A stretch of DNA of 5,107 bases from Deltaproteobacteria bacterium (GCA_003249585.1 QKIM01000400.1:1-5107), one strand, 5' to 3'. Numbered from the stretch's first letter, positions 1 to 5,107 are shown. Notes: a model not told the origin generated them from the letters alone. Program-made: numbers and translations.

Positions 1-1943
1 TCACAGACATAGCCGCTGCCGGCGCCACCACATTCGTCGTCACTGGTGCATCGGCAGAAGTTCATGTCGCACACTCCCGAGGCGCAGTCTGAGGGCGACC
101 CGCACCGAAAGCCCTTGTACAGCGGATCCATGGGGTTGCCCAGGTGGCTCGATGGGTAGGGGATGCCTCCGGCGGTCGAGGGGGCGATGCTGCAGTTGAG
201 GTTGGAGGGGACCACCAGCTCGGCGTTGAAGTCCCCGTCCACGTCGGCCACGATGGGGTTCTCGTTCCAGGTGCACGAGGAGTGCCACTGGGAGAAGAGC
301 ACCTCGCCCGTGCGGCCGTCGTAGACGCGGGTGAAGGTCTCGTCGGCGTAGATGACCTCCACGCGGCCGTCCCCCTCGAAGTCGAAGAGGGAAGAGCCGG
401 TCTGGTTGGAGGAGTGATCCTGGCTCACCTGGTGCCACAGGATCCCATCCGTGCGCAGGGAGAGGCAGGTGCTCACATCGGGGATCCCCGTGCAGTCAGG
501 GTCGAAGACGGAGATGGAGTCCGAGGAGGCCGCTGAGAACTCCACGCGGCCGTCGCCGTCAAAGTCGCCGGCCGTGGGTGGGCCGCCCCCGGACCCAGCG
601 GGGAAGGCAACGGGGCCGAAGATGGTGCGGCCGTGGATGTTGATGACCCAGGCGGTCCCGCCCGCCACGACCACAATCTCTGCCGTGCCGTCCTTGATCT
701 TGCGATCGTCCCCGGACGGGTCGAGGGGGTAGGTGCCGAAGTCCGCGTAGGCCGTGAAATAGCGTCCTGTGCCGATGGTCCAGACCGTGTCCCACAGGTT
801 GGTGCCCGTATTGTACCGGTACATGGTGTGTCCCGTACACATCTCAATGGCGCCGTCTCGGTCCAGATCCGCAACGGCCGGGTAGCGCAGACCGTTGGAG
901 ATGTTGACGTTGTTTGAGATCTGCAGGCCCGTGTGGTCGTATATCAGGCCGTAGGAGATGACCTCCGGGTGTCCGTCGCCGTTGATGTCGTGGACGGCGA
1001 CGCTCGACCAGCCCGTGCTCTGGGCGCCGTAGGTGATGTTGGTGCCGCCGGCGTCGTGACCGTGGAAAAGCTGGACGAAGCTGTCGGAGGTGGCGTCCCA
1101 GGTGAAGGCCTGCACGCCGCCGAGGCCCGTGTGGGCGATGATCTCCGGGCGGCCGTCCCCGTCGAGGTCGCCTATGGCGGGAGTGTTGCAGCCGTTGAGC
1201 TGGGAGCCCACGTTGTACTGCTGCTCGCAGGTGGCGCCATCGAGGACGCGGATGACACCGTGTGCGCCGTTGTAATAGCCGGAGGACCCGTCGAGCCCGT
1301 CGTAGGAGACGAAGACGATGGACGGGGTGATGGTGCCCGGGTCGTTGTCGAAGTCGAAGTCCACCACCAGAGGGGTGGAGAGCACGTTGGTGTGGGCAGG
1401 CCAGGGATCACCCGCCGGTGGGCCGCTCCAGGCGCACTGCAGCACAGGCTTGAAGAGTCCGGCCACGGAGACGTGCCCACAGTCGGGGTTATAGGAGCCC
1501 CGCGGGCCGAACCCGTAAGGGATGCACTGGGCGTCGTTGCAGTAGGTGTCCCCGGCGCACTCCTCGTCGGTGTTGCAGGGGGTGCCCCGGGGGACGCAGG
1601 TCTCGTCGAGGCAGGTCTCGTCGATGGAGCAGCAGGTCGTCCCACAGGGGGTCTCGGAGATCCCGCAGGTGGAGCCACCGTCGGCGTCGGCGTCGGGGGC
1701 GGCGTCGGTCACATCGGCGTCATCGCCGGCATCGACGACATCATCGACGTCGGCATCGACGCCTCCGTCCGAGTTTCCGGCCGGGTCGATACAGAATCCC
1801 TCGACACAGCGCAGGTGGTGGGCGCAGCGGTTGGTCCGGTCGCAGGGCTCGCCCAGCCCCTGGAAGTCGTAGACGTCGCCCACGGAGCATGCGGAGAACA
1901 GCCAGAACAGGAAGAAAGATGAAAATACGGGAAGGCGGGGCAT
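1..1943 (-). CDS. FG-GAP/VCBS-repeat surface lipoprotein with Cys-rich modules (3' end outside window)
   Basis: An open frame of 647 codons with no stop before the window edge, so the C-terminus is missing. The ATG at 1943 follows a strong AAGGAGG. Residues 1-18 are a signal peptide ending in a lipobox-like FSA-C with Cys19 as the predicted lipidated residue; Ser at +2 would favour outer-membrane retention under the E. coli rule. Next come a four-Cys module (C34, C40, C46, C51), an Asp-Ala-Val-rich acidic linker (59-90), and a second Cys-rich stretch (93-140, ten Cys). A long FG-GAP/VCBS-type region (about 190-580) follows, with acidic loops such as DLDGDGRPE (259), DINGDGHPE (319), DLDRDGAIE (359), DFDGDGRVE (460), DFEGDGRVE (521) and DVDGDFNAE (568). 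Such loops usually bind calcium in beta-propeller-like folds. Another Cys-rich module starts at C614 and continues past the edge. Specific function is unknown; a surface-exposed adhesion or binding role is inferred. It lies 38 bp downstream of dapA on the same strand. Confidence 0.9.
   Translation of the reverse strand, partial: MPRLPVFSSFFLFWLFSACSVGDVYDFQGLGEPCDRTNRCAHHLRCVEGFCIDPAGNSDGGVDADVDDVVDAGDDADVTDAAPDADADGGSTCGISETPCGTTCCSIDETCLDETCVPRGTPCNTDEECAGDTYCNDAQCIPYGFGPRGSYNPDCGHVSVAGLFKPVLQCAWSGPPAGDPWPAHTNVLSTPLVVDFDFDNDPGTITPSIVFVSYDGLDGSSGYYNGAHGVIRVLDGATCEQQYNVGSQLNGCNTPAIGDLDGDGRPEIIAHTGLGGVQAFTWDATSDSFVQLFHGHDAGGTNITYGAQSTGWSSVAVHDINGDGHPEVISYGLIYDHTGLQISNNVNISNGLRYPAVADLDRDGAIEMCTGHTMYRYNTGTNLWDTVWTIGTGRYFTAYADFGTYPLDPSGDDRKIKDGTAEIVVVAGGTAWVINIHGRTIFGPVAFPAGSGGGPPTAGDFDGDGRVEFSAASSDSISVFDPDCTGIPDVSTCLSLRTDGILWHQVSQDHSSNQTGSSLFDFEGDGRVEVIYADETFTRVYDGRTGEVLFSQWHSSCTWNENPIVADVDGDFNAELVVPSNLNCSIAPSTAGGIPYPSSHLGNPMDPLYKGFRCGSPSDCASGVCDMNFCRCTSDDECGGAGSGYVC
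1674..1769 (-). repeat. Low-complexity Asp-Ala linker repeat inside the lipoprotein gene
   Basis: Residues 59-90 of the lipoprotein are built almost only from Asp, Ala, Val and Gly, with 13 Asp in 32 residues. In the DNA this is an imperfect GAC/GCC/GTC triplet repeat. It lies between two Cys-rich modules and most likely is an unstructured, strongly acidic spacer. Similar D-A-rich spacers are common just after the lipobox in surface proteins of myxobacteria and relatives. Such tracts can change length by slippage. Confidence 0.75.
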
Positions 1944-1948
1944 GGCGG

Positions 1949-1955
1949 CCTCCTT
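1949..1955 (-). promoter_or_regulatory. Ribosome binding site of the lipoprotein gene
   Basis: AAGGAGG on the minus strand, 5 nt before the ATG at 1943. It is a near-perfect anti-16S match and fixes this start, which also places the lipobox correctly. The 38-bp gap to the dapA stop holds no evident terminator or promoter, which fits read-through from dapA. Confidence 0.8.
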
Positions 1956-1981
1956 GGCTGGGGAACCCGGAGCGGTCTTTC

Positions 1982-2860
1982 TCAGAGCGCCTTGAATGCC
2001 GTCAGTATAGCAGTAATTTTCTCAAGCGTCGCAGGATTCGCCGCATACAGCGGCGGCCTGAGCTCCGGGGAGGTGATGATCCCCATGGCGTGGAGGGCGG
2101 CCTTGGCGGGGGCCGGGTTGGTCTCGATGAAGAGCGCGTCGCACAGCTCGAGGAAGGTGAAATGGTCCCGCAGGGCGTCGGCGTGGCGCCCCTCGAGGGC
2201 CGCCTCCATGAAGGCCGCGAAGGGGCCCGGGATGACGTTGGCGACCACGGAGATGGCGCCTTTTGCGCCCATGGCCATGAGGGGGAAGTTGATCTTGTCG
2301 TCTCCGGAGAGGAGGACGAACCCCTCGGGGACATATTTAAGGATGTCCGCCGCCTGGCCGCAGCTGCCGCTGGCTTCCTTCACGCCGATGATGTTGGGGT
2401 GGGCGGACAGCTCCAGGACCGCCGGCGGCAGCATGTTCACACCCGTTCGGGAGGGGACGTTGTAGAGCAGGACGGGGATGGGGGAGGCGTCTGCGACCGC
2501 GGCGAAGTGGCGCACCAGCCAGGGCTGGGTGGGCTTGTTGTAGTAGGGCGTGACCACCAGCGCCACGTCGGCGCCGTGCTGTGAGGCGAGGAGTGTTCGC
2601 TCGATGGTGGCGGCCGTAGAGAAGGAACCCGTTCCCGCGAGCAGCGGTACTCTGCCACCGATCTGCCCCCGTGCCCGATCGAGGATGGCTGCATACTCAG
2701 AAGGGCTGAGTGTCGCGGCTTCTCCCGTGGTGCCCGCCACGAGGATCCCGTGGGTTCCCTGTTCCAGATGCAAGGCAATGAGCCGGTCAAAGGATTCCCA
2801 ACAGATCTCGCCGTTGTTGAAGGGGGTGACCAGTGCGACGATGGAGCCTTGGAGTTGCAT
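1982..2860 (-). CDS. dapA: 4-hydroxy-tetrahydrodipicolinate synthase (DapA)
   Basis: A cytoplasmic aldolase-type enzyme that condenses pyruvate with aspartate semialdehyde, the first committed step to diaminopimelate and lysine. At 292 aa it has the same length as E. coli DapA and aligns nearly without gaps. Visible family residues, numbered from the chosen ATG: GTTGE with Thr44 and Thr45, Tyr106-Tyr107 in TPYYN, Tyr133 in LYNVPSRTG, Arg138, and Schiff-base Lys161 in GVKEASG, followed by LLSGDD (184-189). The frame extends 35 codons upstream to an ATG at 2965, but that extension has no family similarity. The start at 2860 yields the typical MQLQGSIVALVTPF N-terminus and has a purine-rich GGAGGAAGGAAGG just upstream. 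Residues that bind inhibitory lysine in E. coli DapA are mostly changed here (see findings). The next gene on this strand, the lipoprotein, starts 38 bp downstream. No other dap gene is in view. A role in a related DapA-family aldolase reaction is possible but less likely, given the full active-site match. Confidence 0.96.
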   Translation of the reverse strand: MQLQGSIVALVTPFNNGEICWESFDRLIALHLEQGTHGILVAGTTGEAATLSPSEYAAILDRARGQIGGRVPLLAGTGSFSTAATIERTLLASQHGADVALVVTPYYNKPTQPWLVRHFAAVADASPIPVLLYNVPSRTGVNMLPPAVLELSAHPNIIGVKEASGSCGQAADILKYVPEGFVLLSGDDKINFPLMAMGAKGAISVVANVIPGPFAAFMEAALEGRHADALRDHFTFLELCDALFIETNPAPAKAALHAMGIITSPELRPPLYAANPATLEKITAILTAFKAL

Positions 2861-2865
2861 GTGTG

Positions 2866-2896
2866 CCTTCCTTCCTCCGGGGTACTCCCCGCGGAG
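2866..2896 (-). promoter_or_regulatory. dapA Shine-Dalgarno region with an overlapping hairpin
   Basis: The minus strand reads GGAGGAAGGAAGG (2878 to 2866), ending 5 nt before the dapA ATG. The GGAG at its 5' side (2878-2875) can pair with CTCC (2896-2893), and the adjoining CCCC (2882-2879) with GGGG (2890-2887), around an AGTA loop and with a 2-nt GC bulge. This makes an 8-bp, mostly G-C stem that would hide the upstream part of the SD while leaving GAAGGAAGG free. The pairing is read directly from the sequence; any regulatory effect is inferred. Confidence 0.45.
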
Positions 2897-2921
2897 CGTT
2901 GCGGGCGGGCGATCGAATGCG

Positions 2922-2931
2922 CCGGGCCCGG
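2922..2931. repeat. Perfect 10-bp palindrome at the predicted dapA start site
   Basis: CCGGGCCCGG is perfectly self-complementary. It lies a few bases downstream of the candidate dapA -10 box, where transcription would begin. It could be an operator half-site pair or simply a by-product of local GC richness. Confidence 0.3.
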
Positions 2932-2937
2932 TCAGGT

Positions 2938-2965
2938 ATTGTATGTGTCCGGGAGGCAAATGCAA
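2938..2965 (-). promoter_or_regulatory. Candidate sigma-70-type promoter for dapA
   Basis: On the minus strand, TACAAT (2943-2938) matches the -10 consensus at five of six positions. TTGCAT (2965-2960) is a poor -35 (three of six), with a 16-bp spacer. Transcription would start near 2931, giving a leader of about 70 nt. Assigned by eye only; myxobacterial promoters often deviate from the E. coli consensus. Confidence 0.35.
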
Positions 2966-3039
2966 GAATCTCGGGCGATGGACTGGCCGTGAGGTTTGAT
3001 GATAGTGTAACTTTCAGCCCACATGCAAAAAAAGAGGTG

Positions 3040-3067
3040 GTGAAACCGTCGAGATTTGGGGTATAGT
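3040..3067 (+). promoter_or_regulatory. Candidate sigma-70-type promoter for the GGDEF-like gene
   Basis: TATAGT (3062-3067) matches the -10 consensus at five of six positions. GTGAAA (3040-3045) matches the -35 at four of six, with a 16-bp spacer. Transcription would start near 3074, about 45 nt before the ATG. It is the best-looking promoter in the intergenic region but is assigned only by eye. Confidence 0.4.
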
Positions 3068-3077
3068 ATCGGGGAAC

Positions 3078-3105
3078 GCCTGCTCCCGCGTTGGTCGAAG
3101 CAGGC
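3078..3105 (+). promoter_or_regulatory. 5'-leader hairpin of the GGDEF-like gene
   Basis: GCCTGCT (3078-3084) and AGCAGGC (3099-3105) form a perfect 7-bp inverted repeat around a 14-nt loop. It would sit at the very 5' end of the predicted transcript, just upstream of the ribosome binding site. It could stabilise the mRNA or be a protein-binding operator. No run of T follows, so it is not a terminator. Confidence 0.35.
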
Positions 3106-3107
3106 TG

Positions 3108-3114
3108 AAAAGGG
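3108..3114 (+). promoter_or_regulatory. Weak ribosome binding site of the GGDEF-like gene
   Basis: AAAAGGG lies 5 nt before the ATG at 3120. It is a modest Shine-Dalgarno match. Its GGG is also part of the palindrome GGGCGCCC (3112-3119), which abuts the start codon. No better-supported start was seen upstream in this frame. Confidence 0.4.
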
Positions 3115-3119
3115 CGCCC

Positions 3120-3890
3120 ATGAAGTGGACTGGATATTTTCTTCTCCTCAGTGGTATGGGAACCGTAACGCTCTCCATGGGATGGATCGCCGGCTACCAT
3201 GGCCTCGGCACCATTCTCACCGTGGCGCTCATCCCCTTCTTTCTTGCGCTGTTGCTTGCGCTCTTCATCAACTCGCTTCAGGGTGGCGGGGACGAACTCA
3301 GAGAGATTGAGCGCGCGCTGAACATGCGCACGGCGCAGCTCCAGGACGCCAACCGCATCATCCGCCGGATCTCCACGCGTGACCAGCTCACGGGACTCTA
3401 CAACAAACGGGGGATCAAGGACATGCTGGGGCGGGAGATCTCCAGGGCCCGGCGGCTCGGCAAGCCGCTCGTCGTGCTGGCCATCAATTTCCGGGAGTAC
3501 GAGGTGCAGGACACGCCCCGTCGCTACTCCATGATGGCCGTGCTGGGCAAGCGGCTTATCAACTGGATGCGCGACACCGATCTCTTCGCCCGTGTCTCTG
3601 AGGACACGCTCGCCTTTCTGCTCCTGGACACGGACGAGAACGGCGCGCAGACCTTCCTCGACCGTCTGAATCAGCGGCTCAACAGTTCGAGCTTCCAGTT
3701 CCCGCCTTTCAGTTCGGGGATCACCGTCTTCCCGGCCCACGGCGACTCCCCAGAGCTGCTCATAGCGGACGCCGTGGACGTCGCCCGTCGCACCGCCGCC
3801 GGGGAAATCCAGGTCTTCGTACCCGGGACCGAGGATCGCAGCCGACGGCTCTTCTCCTCCTTCGACGAAGAGCCTCCCGTCGAGGACTGA
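3120..3890 (+). CDS. Membrane-anchored degenerate GGDEF-domain protein
   Basis: A 256-aa protein. Two hydrophobic segments (about 5-25 and 29-53) predict a short inner-membrane hairpin with no sizeable external sensor. A charged, probably coiled-coil stretch (57-85) leads into a GGDEF-type domain (about 86-235). Support for the family: DQLTGLYNKRG (88-98) matches the usual D-x-LTGL-x-NRR start, and SSGITVFPAHGDSPELL (198-214) matches the typical S-x-G-I-x-x-xP block. The active site is lost. The position of GG(D/E)EF reads SEDTL (160-164), and the metal-binding D-x-D block is replaced by AIN (121-123). RDTD (151-154) occupies exactly the inhibitory I-site position, five residues before the signature. 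Active diguanylate cyclases use this loop to make c-di-GMP; here a catalytically dead c-di-GMP receptor or scaffold (compare PelD) is the better inference. The C-terminal tail (about 236-256) is acidic and unmatched. It is divergent from dapA and convergent with the protease gene. Confidence 0.8.
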   Translation: MKWTGYFLLLSGMGTVTLSMGWIAGYHGLGTILTVALIPFFLALLLALFINSLQGGGDELREIERALNMRTAQLQDANRIIRRISTRDQLTGLYNKRGIKDMLGREISRARRLGKPLVVLAINFREYEVQDTPRRYSMMAVLGKRLINWMRDTDLFARVSEDTLAFLLLDTDENGAQTFLDRLNQRLNSSSFQFPPFSSGITVFPAHGDSPELLIADAVDVARRTAAGEIQVFVPGTEDRSRRLFSSFDEEPPVED

Positions 3891-3905
3891 GGCAGGTCCT
3901 TTCCC
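3883..3905 (+). terminator. Weak possible terminator after the GGDEF-like gene
   Basis: AGGAC (3883-3887) pairs with GTCCT (3896-3900) around an 8-nt loop that contains the stop codon, and TTCCC follows. The stem is only 5 bp and the T tract is poor, so termination here is uncertain. The rest of the convergent gap to 3992 holds only the 8-bp palindrome TTCGCGAA (3936-3943), without a T tract on either strand. Confidence 0.2.
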
Positions 3906-3992
3906 TCTTACAGGAACATCAATGAACAGGGGCGTTTCGCGAACGTGTTTCTCGTCGGCAGGGGGGGCGCATGGAGATGGCGGCTGCGCAAA

Positions 3993-5107
3993 TCAGGCTG
4001 CGCGGCGGCGCAGGGCGATGAGGGCGAGGCCGAAGAGCCAGAGCAGCGAGACTGTACCGGTGCCCCGGCCCGGTGTTGAGGTACACGAGAGCAGGTGGTC
4101 GCCGGAGTTGGTCTTGAGGATGACCGGGCCGGGCCCGTCGGCGCAGTAGTAGTCTGAGCCGTTCTCATGGAGGACACACTGCATGCCCGGGGCGCAGGAG
4201 GAGGTGTCGGGGGTGCAGAAGGTCGAGCACCAGGCACCGTCCCCCTCGACCTGCACCACGCACAGGCCGATGTTGCAGGAGGATTCCCGGGCGCAGGGCT
4301 CGGAGATGCCCCGCTTGCCCTCGGTGCAGGATCCGTTCGCGGCGCACTCGGCGTCGACGGTGATGGAGACCGTGGTGATCGATGTATTGCCGCCGAGATC
4401 CCTGACCACCGCCCTCAGGGTGTGTTTGCCCTCGGGGATGTTGTTCAGGCGCCACTCGAAGTCCGGCCACGTCTTCTCGCCCCTGGACTCGTCGTCGAGG
4501 AAGAGCTCGACCCATCGTCCCAGGGAGTCTTCGTCCCCCGTGTAGAGGAGGACCGAGGTGGTGGGGTGGACCCTCGCACCCTGCCCGGGATTGAGGAAGT
4601 CGACCCAGGGGGCTTCCAGATCCTCGAGCTCCCCCAGATTCTCACCCAGCATTGCATAGCTGTCCTGTGTATAGCTGCCCTCGCAGGAGGTCCCTTCACC
4701 GGCCGGAAGAGAGCCGGACTGCCACCACGGGTCGTTGGTGACGTAAGGGTTCATGACGGCCGTCACGTCGTCGATATGCGCCAGGCCGAGGGAGTGCCCG
4801 TTCTCGTGGACGATGGTGGTGACGACATCGTCGAGGGAACCGAGATTCTCGGAGAAGCAGAAGTTCACGTCGGTCCTTGAGCGGTTGCCACAGTCAAAGG
4901 GGGAGATCCCCACGGTCGCCCCGGGACTGGAGAGGACATCGGAGGCCGCGCCCCCGACCATCATCATCTGGTAGGGAAGGTTCTCGGGCCGCACGCGCGT
5001 GACCCTCACGTCGAAGGGCGCGTAGTAGTATCTCACCCAGCCCACAACGGCGTCGAGCACGGCCTCCCGGTCGGGAAGGAGCGCGTCGACGTAGGGCGCA
5101 TGGTCGA
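3993..5107 (-). CDS. Secreted matrixin-like zinc metalloprotease with Ig-like, Cys-rich and MYXO-CTERM-like parts (5' end outside window)
   Basis: The frame stays open to the right edge, so the signal peptide and part of the pro or catalytic region are missing. An in-frame GTG at 5060 is internal: 15 more codons precede it in view and read like the same domain. Numbering from that GTG, HENGHSLGLAH (85-95) is a complete HExxHxxGxxH zinc site (His85, Glu86, His89, His95). Met103 in VMNPY lies eight residues after the last His, the spacing of the matrixin Met-turn. An Ig-like beta domain follows (about 151-236), then a Cys-rich region with ten cysteines (239-306). The tail resembles MYXO-CTERM: Cys326, a short Gly/Thr linker, a hydrophobic helix (about 336-350) and terminal RRRAA. 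This predicts export, surface anchoring through the tail, and proteolysis of unknown extracellular substrates. Similar catalytic domains, with a DCGN motif (56-59 here) before the zinc site, are frequent in myxobacterial secretomes. Orientation is convergent with the GGDEF-like gene. Confidence 0.88.
   Translation of the reverse strand, partial: DHAPYVDALLPDREAVLDAVVGWVRYYYAPFDVRVTRVRPENLPYQMMMVGGAASDVLSSPGATVGISPFDCGNRSRTDVNFCFSENLGSLDDVVTTIVHENGHSLGLAHIDDVTAVMNPYVTNDPWWQSGSLPAGEGTSCEGSYTQDSYAMLGENLGELEDLEAPWVDFLNPGQGARVHPTTSVLLYTGDEDSLGRWVELFLDDESRGEKTWPDFEWRLNNIPEGKHTLRAVVRDLGGNTSITTVSITVDAECAANGSCTEGKRGISEPCARESSCNIGLCVVQVEGDGAWCSTFCTPDTSSCAPGMQCVLHENGSDYYCADGPGPVILKTNSGDHLLSCTSTPGRGTGTVSLLWLFGLALIALRRRAA

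Larger units (their letters stand above)
2861..3119. other. Divergent intergenic region between dapA and the GGDEF-like gene
   Basis: This 259-bp stretch has no credible gene. Its dapA-proximal half is very GC-rich with several short palindromes. Roughly 2935-3070 is richer in A and T than the flanking genes, as expected for back-to-back promoters, and includes a seven-A run near 3027-3033. No tRNA-like or riboswitch-like fold was recognised; in particular the predicted dapA leader (about 70 nt) is too short for a lysine riboswitch. Confidence 0.6.

Noticed and set aside
933..1922. 329-codon open frame on the plus strand, antisense to the lipoprotein gene
   Set aside because: Its translation is Val/Gly/Ala/Asp-rich low-complexity sequence without a recognisable domain. 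The opposite strand carries a lipobox, Cys modules and FG-GAP loops with a strong SD. It is a by-product of the GC-rich codon pattern.
2861..2937. Possible lysine riboswitch before dapA
   Set aside because: The leader is only about 70 nt and shows one simple hairpin, while the lysine aptamer is much longer with five helices.
2861..2965. 35-codon N-terminal extension of DapA from the upstream ATG at 2965
   Set aside because: It shows no family similarity and crosses the candidate promoter and SD. The start at 2860 gives the usual 292-aa enzyme with exact residue numbering.
2787..3740. 317-codon open frame on the minus strand across the intergenic region and the GGDEF-like gene
   Set aside because: It runs antisense to a recognisable GGDEF domain and overlaps the dapA start and both candidate promoters. 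Its product is Arg-rich with no domain.
3933..3950. Palindrome TTCGCGAA with flanking CG as a terminator for the convergent genes
   Set aside because: The arms are only 4 bp without a bulge, and no T run follows on either strand.
4167..4880. 237-codon open frame on the plus strand, antisense to the metalloprotease
   Set aside because: The minus strand holds the intact zinc motif, Met-turn and sorting tail; the plus-strand product is low-complexity.
3993..5060. Metalloprotease starting at the in-frame GTG at 5060
   Set aside because: The frame stays open upstream to the window edge with sequence that fits the same domain. A start here would also lack any signal peptide for a protein with clear export features.

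Overview
The window is GC-rich. Its secreted proteins carry hallmarks of the Myxococcota / former Deltaproteobacteria, including Bradymonadales-like lineages: FG-GAP/VCBS lipoproteins with Asp-Ala-rich linkers, short Cys-rich modules, and a secreted metalloprotease ending in a MYXO-CTERM-like tail. The clade is inferred from these protein styles, not from a marker gene. No RNA gene, CRISPR array, insertion sequence or phage gene was seen.

Layout: (1) 1-1943, minus strand: a large surface lipoprotein, complete at its N-terminus and running off the left edge after 647 codons. (2) 1982-2860, minus strand: dapA, 4-hydroxy-tetrahydrodipicolinate synthase, 292 aa, ending 38 bp before the lipoprotein start, so the two may be co-transcribed. 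(3) 2861-3119: a 259-bp divergent intergenic region, partly AT-richer than its surroundings, with one candidate promoter per direction, a hairpin overlapping the dapA Shine-Dalgarno, and a hairpin at the predicted 5' end of the rightward transcript. (4) 3120-3890, plus strand: a 256-aa protein with two membrane helices, a short coiled coil and a GGDEF domain whose active site is degenerate but whose RxxD inhibitory-site motif is kept. (5) 3891-3992: a 102-bp convergent gap with at most a weak terminator. (6) 3993-5107, minus strand: the C-terminal part of a matrixin-like zinc metalloprotease with an Ig-like domain, a Cys-rich region and a sorting-signal-like tail; its N-terminus lies beyond the right edge.

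The genes do not form one obvious pathway. dapA is housekeeping (lysine and cell-wall diaminopimelate). The lipoprotein and the protease are envelope or secreted proteins that share a C-x5-C-x4-C cysteine module. The GGDEF-like protein is probably a membrane-bound signalling or c-di-GMP-sensing component rather than a cyclase. The points most worth checking are the GGDEF protein with a lost active site and a kept I-site, the loss of the lysine-feedback residues in DapA, and the SD-overlapping hairpin before dapA. I see no convincing evidence for a wholly new multi-gene system here.
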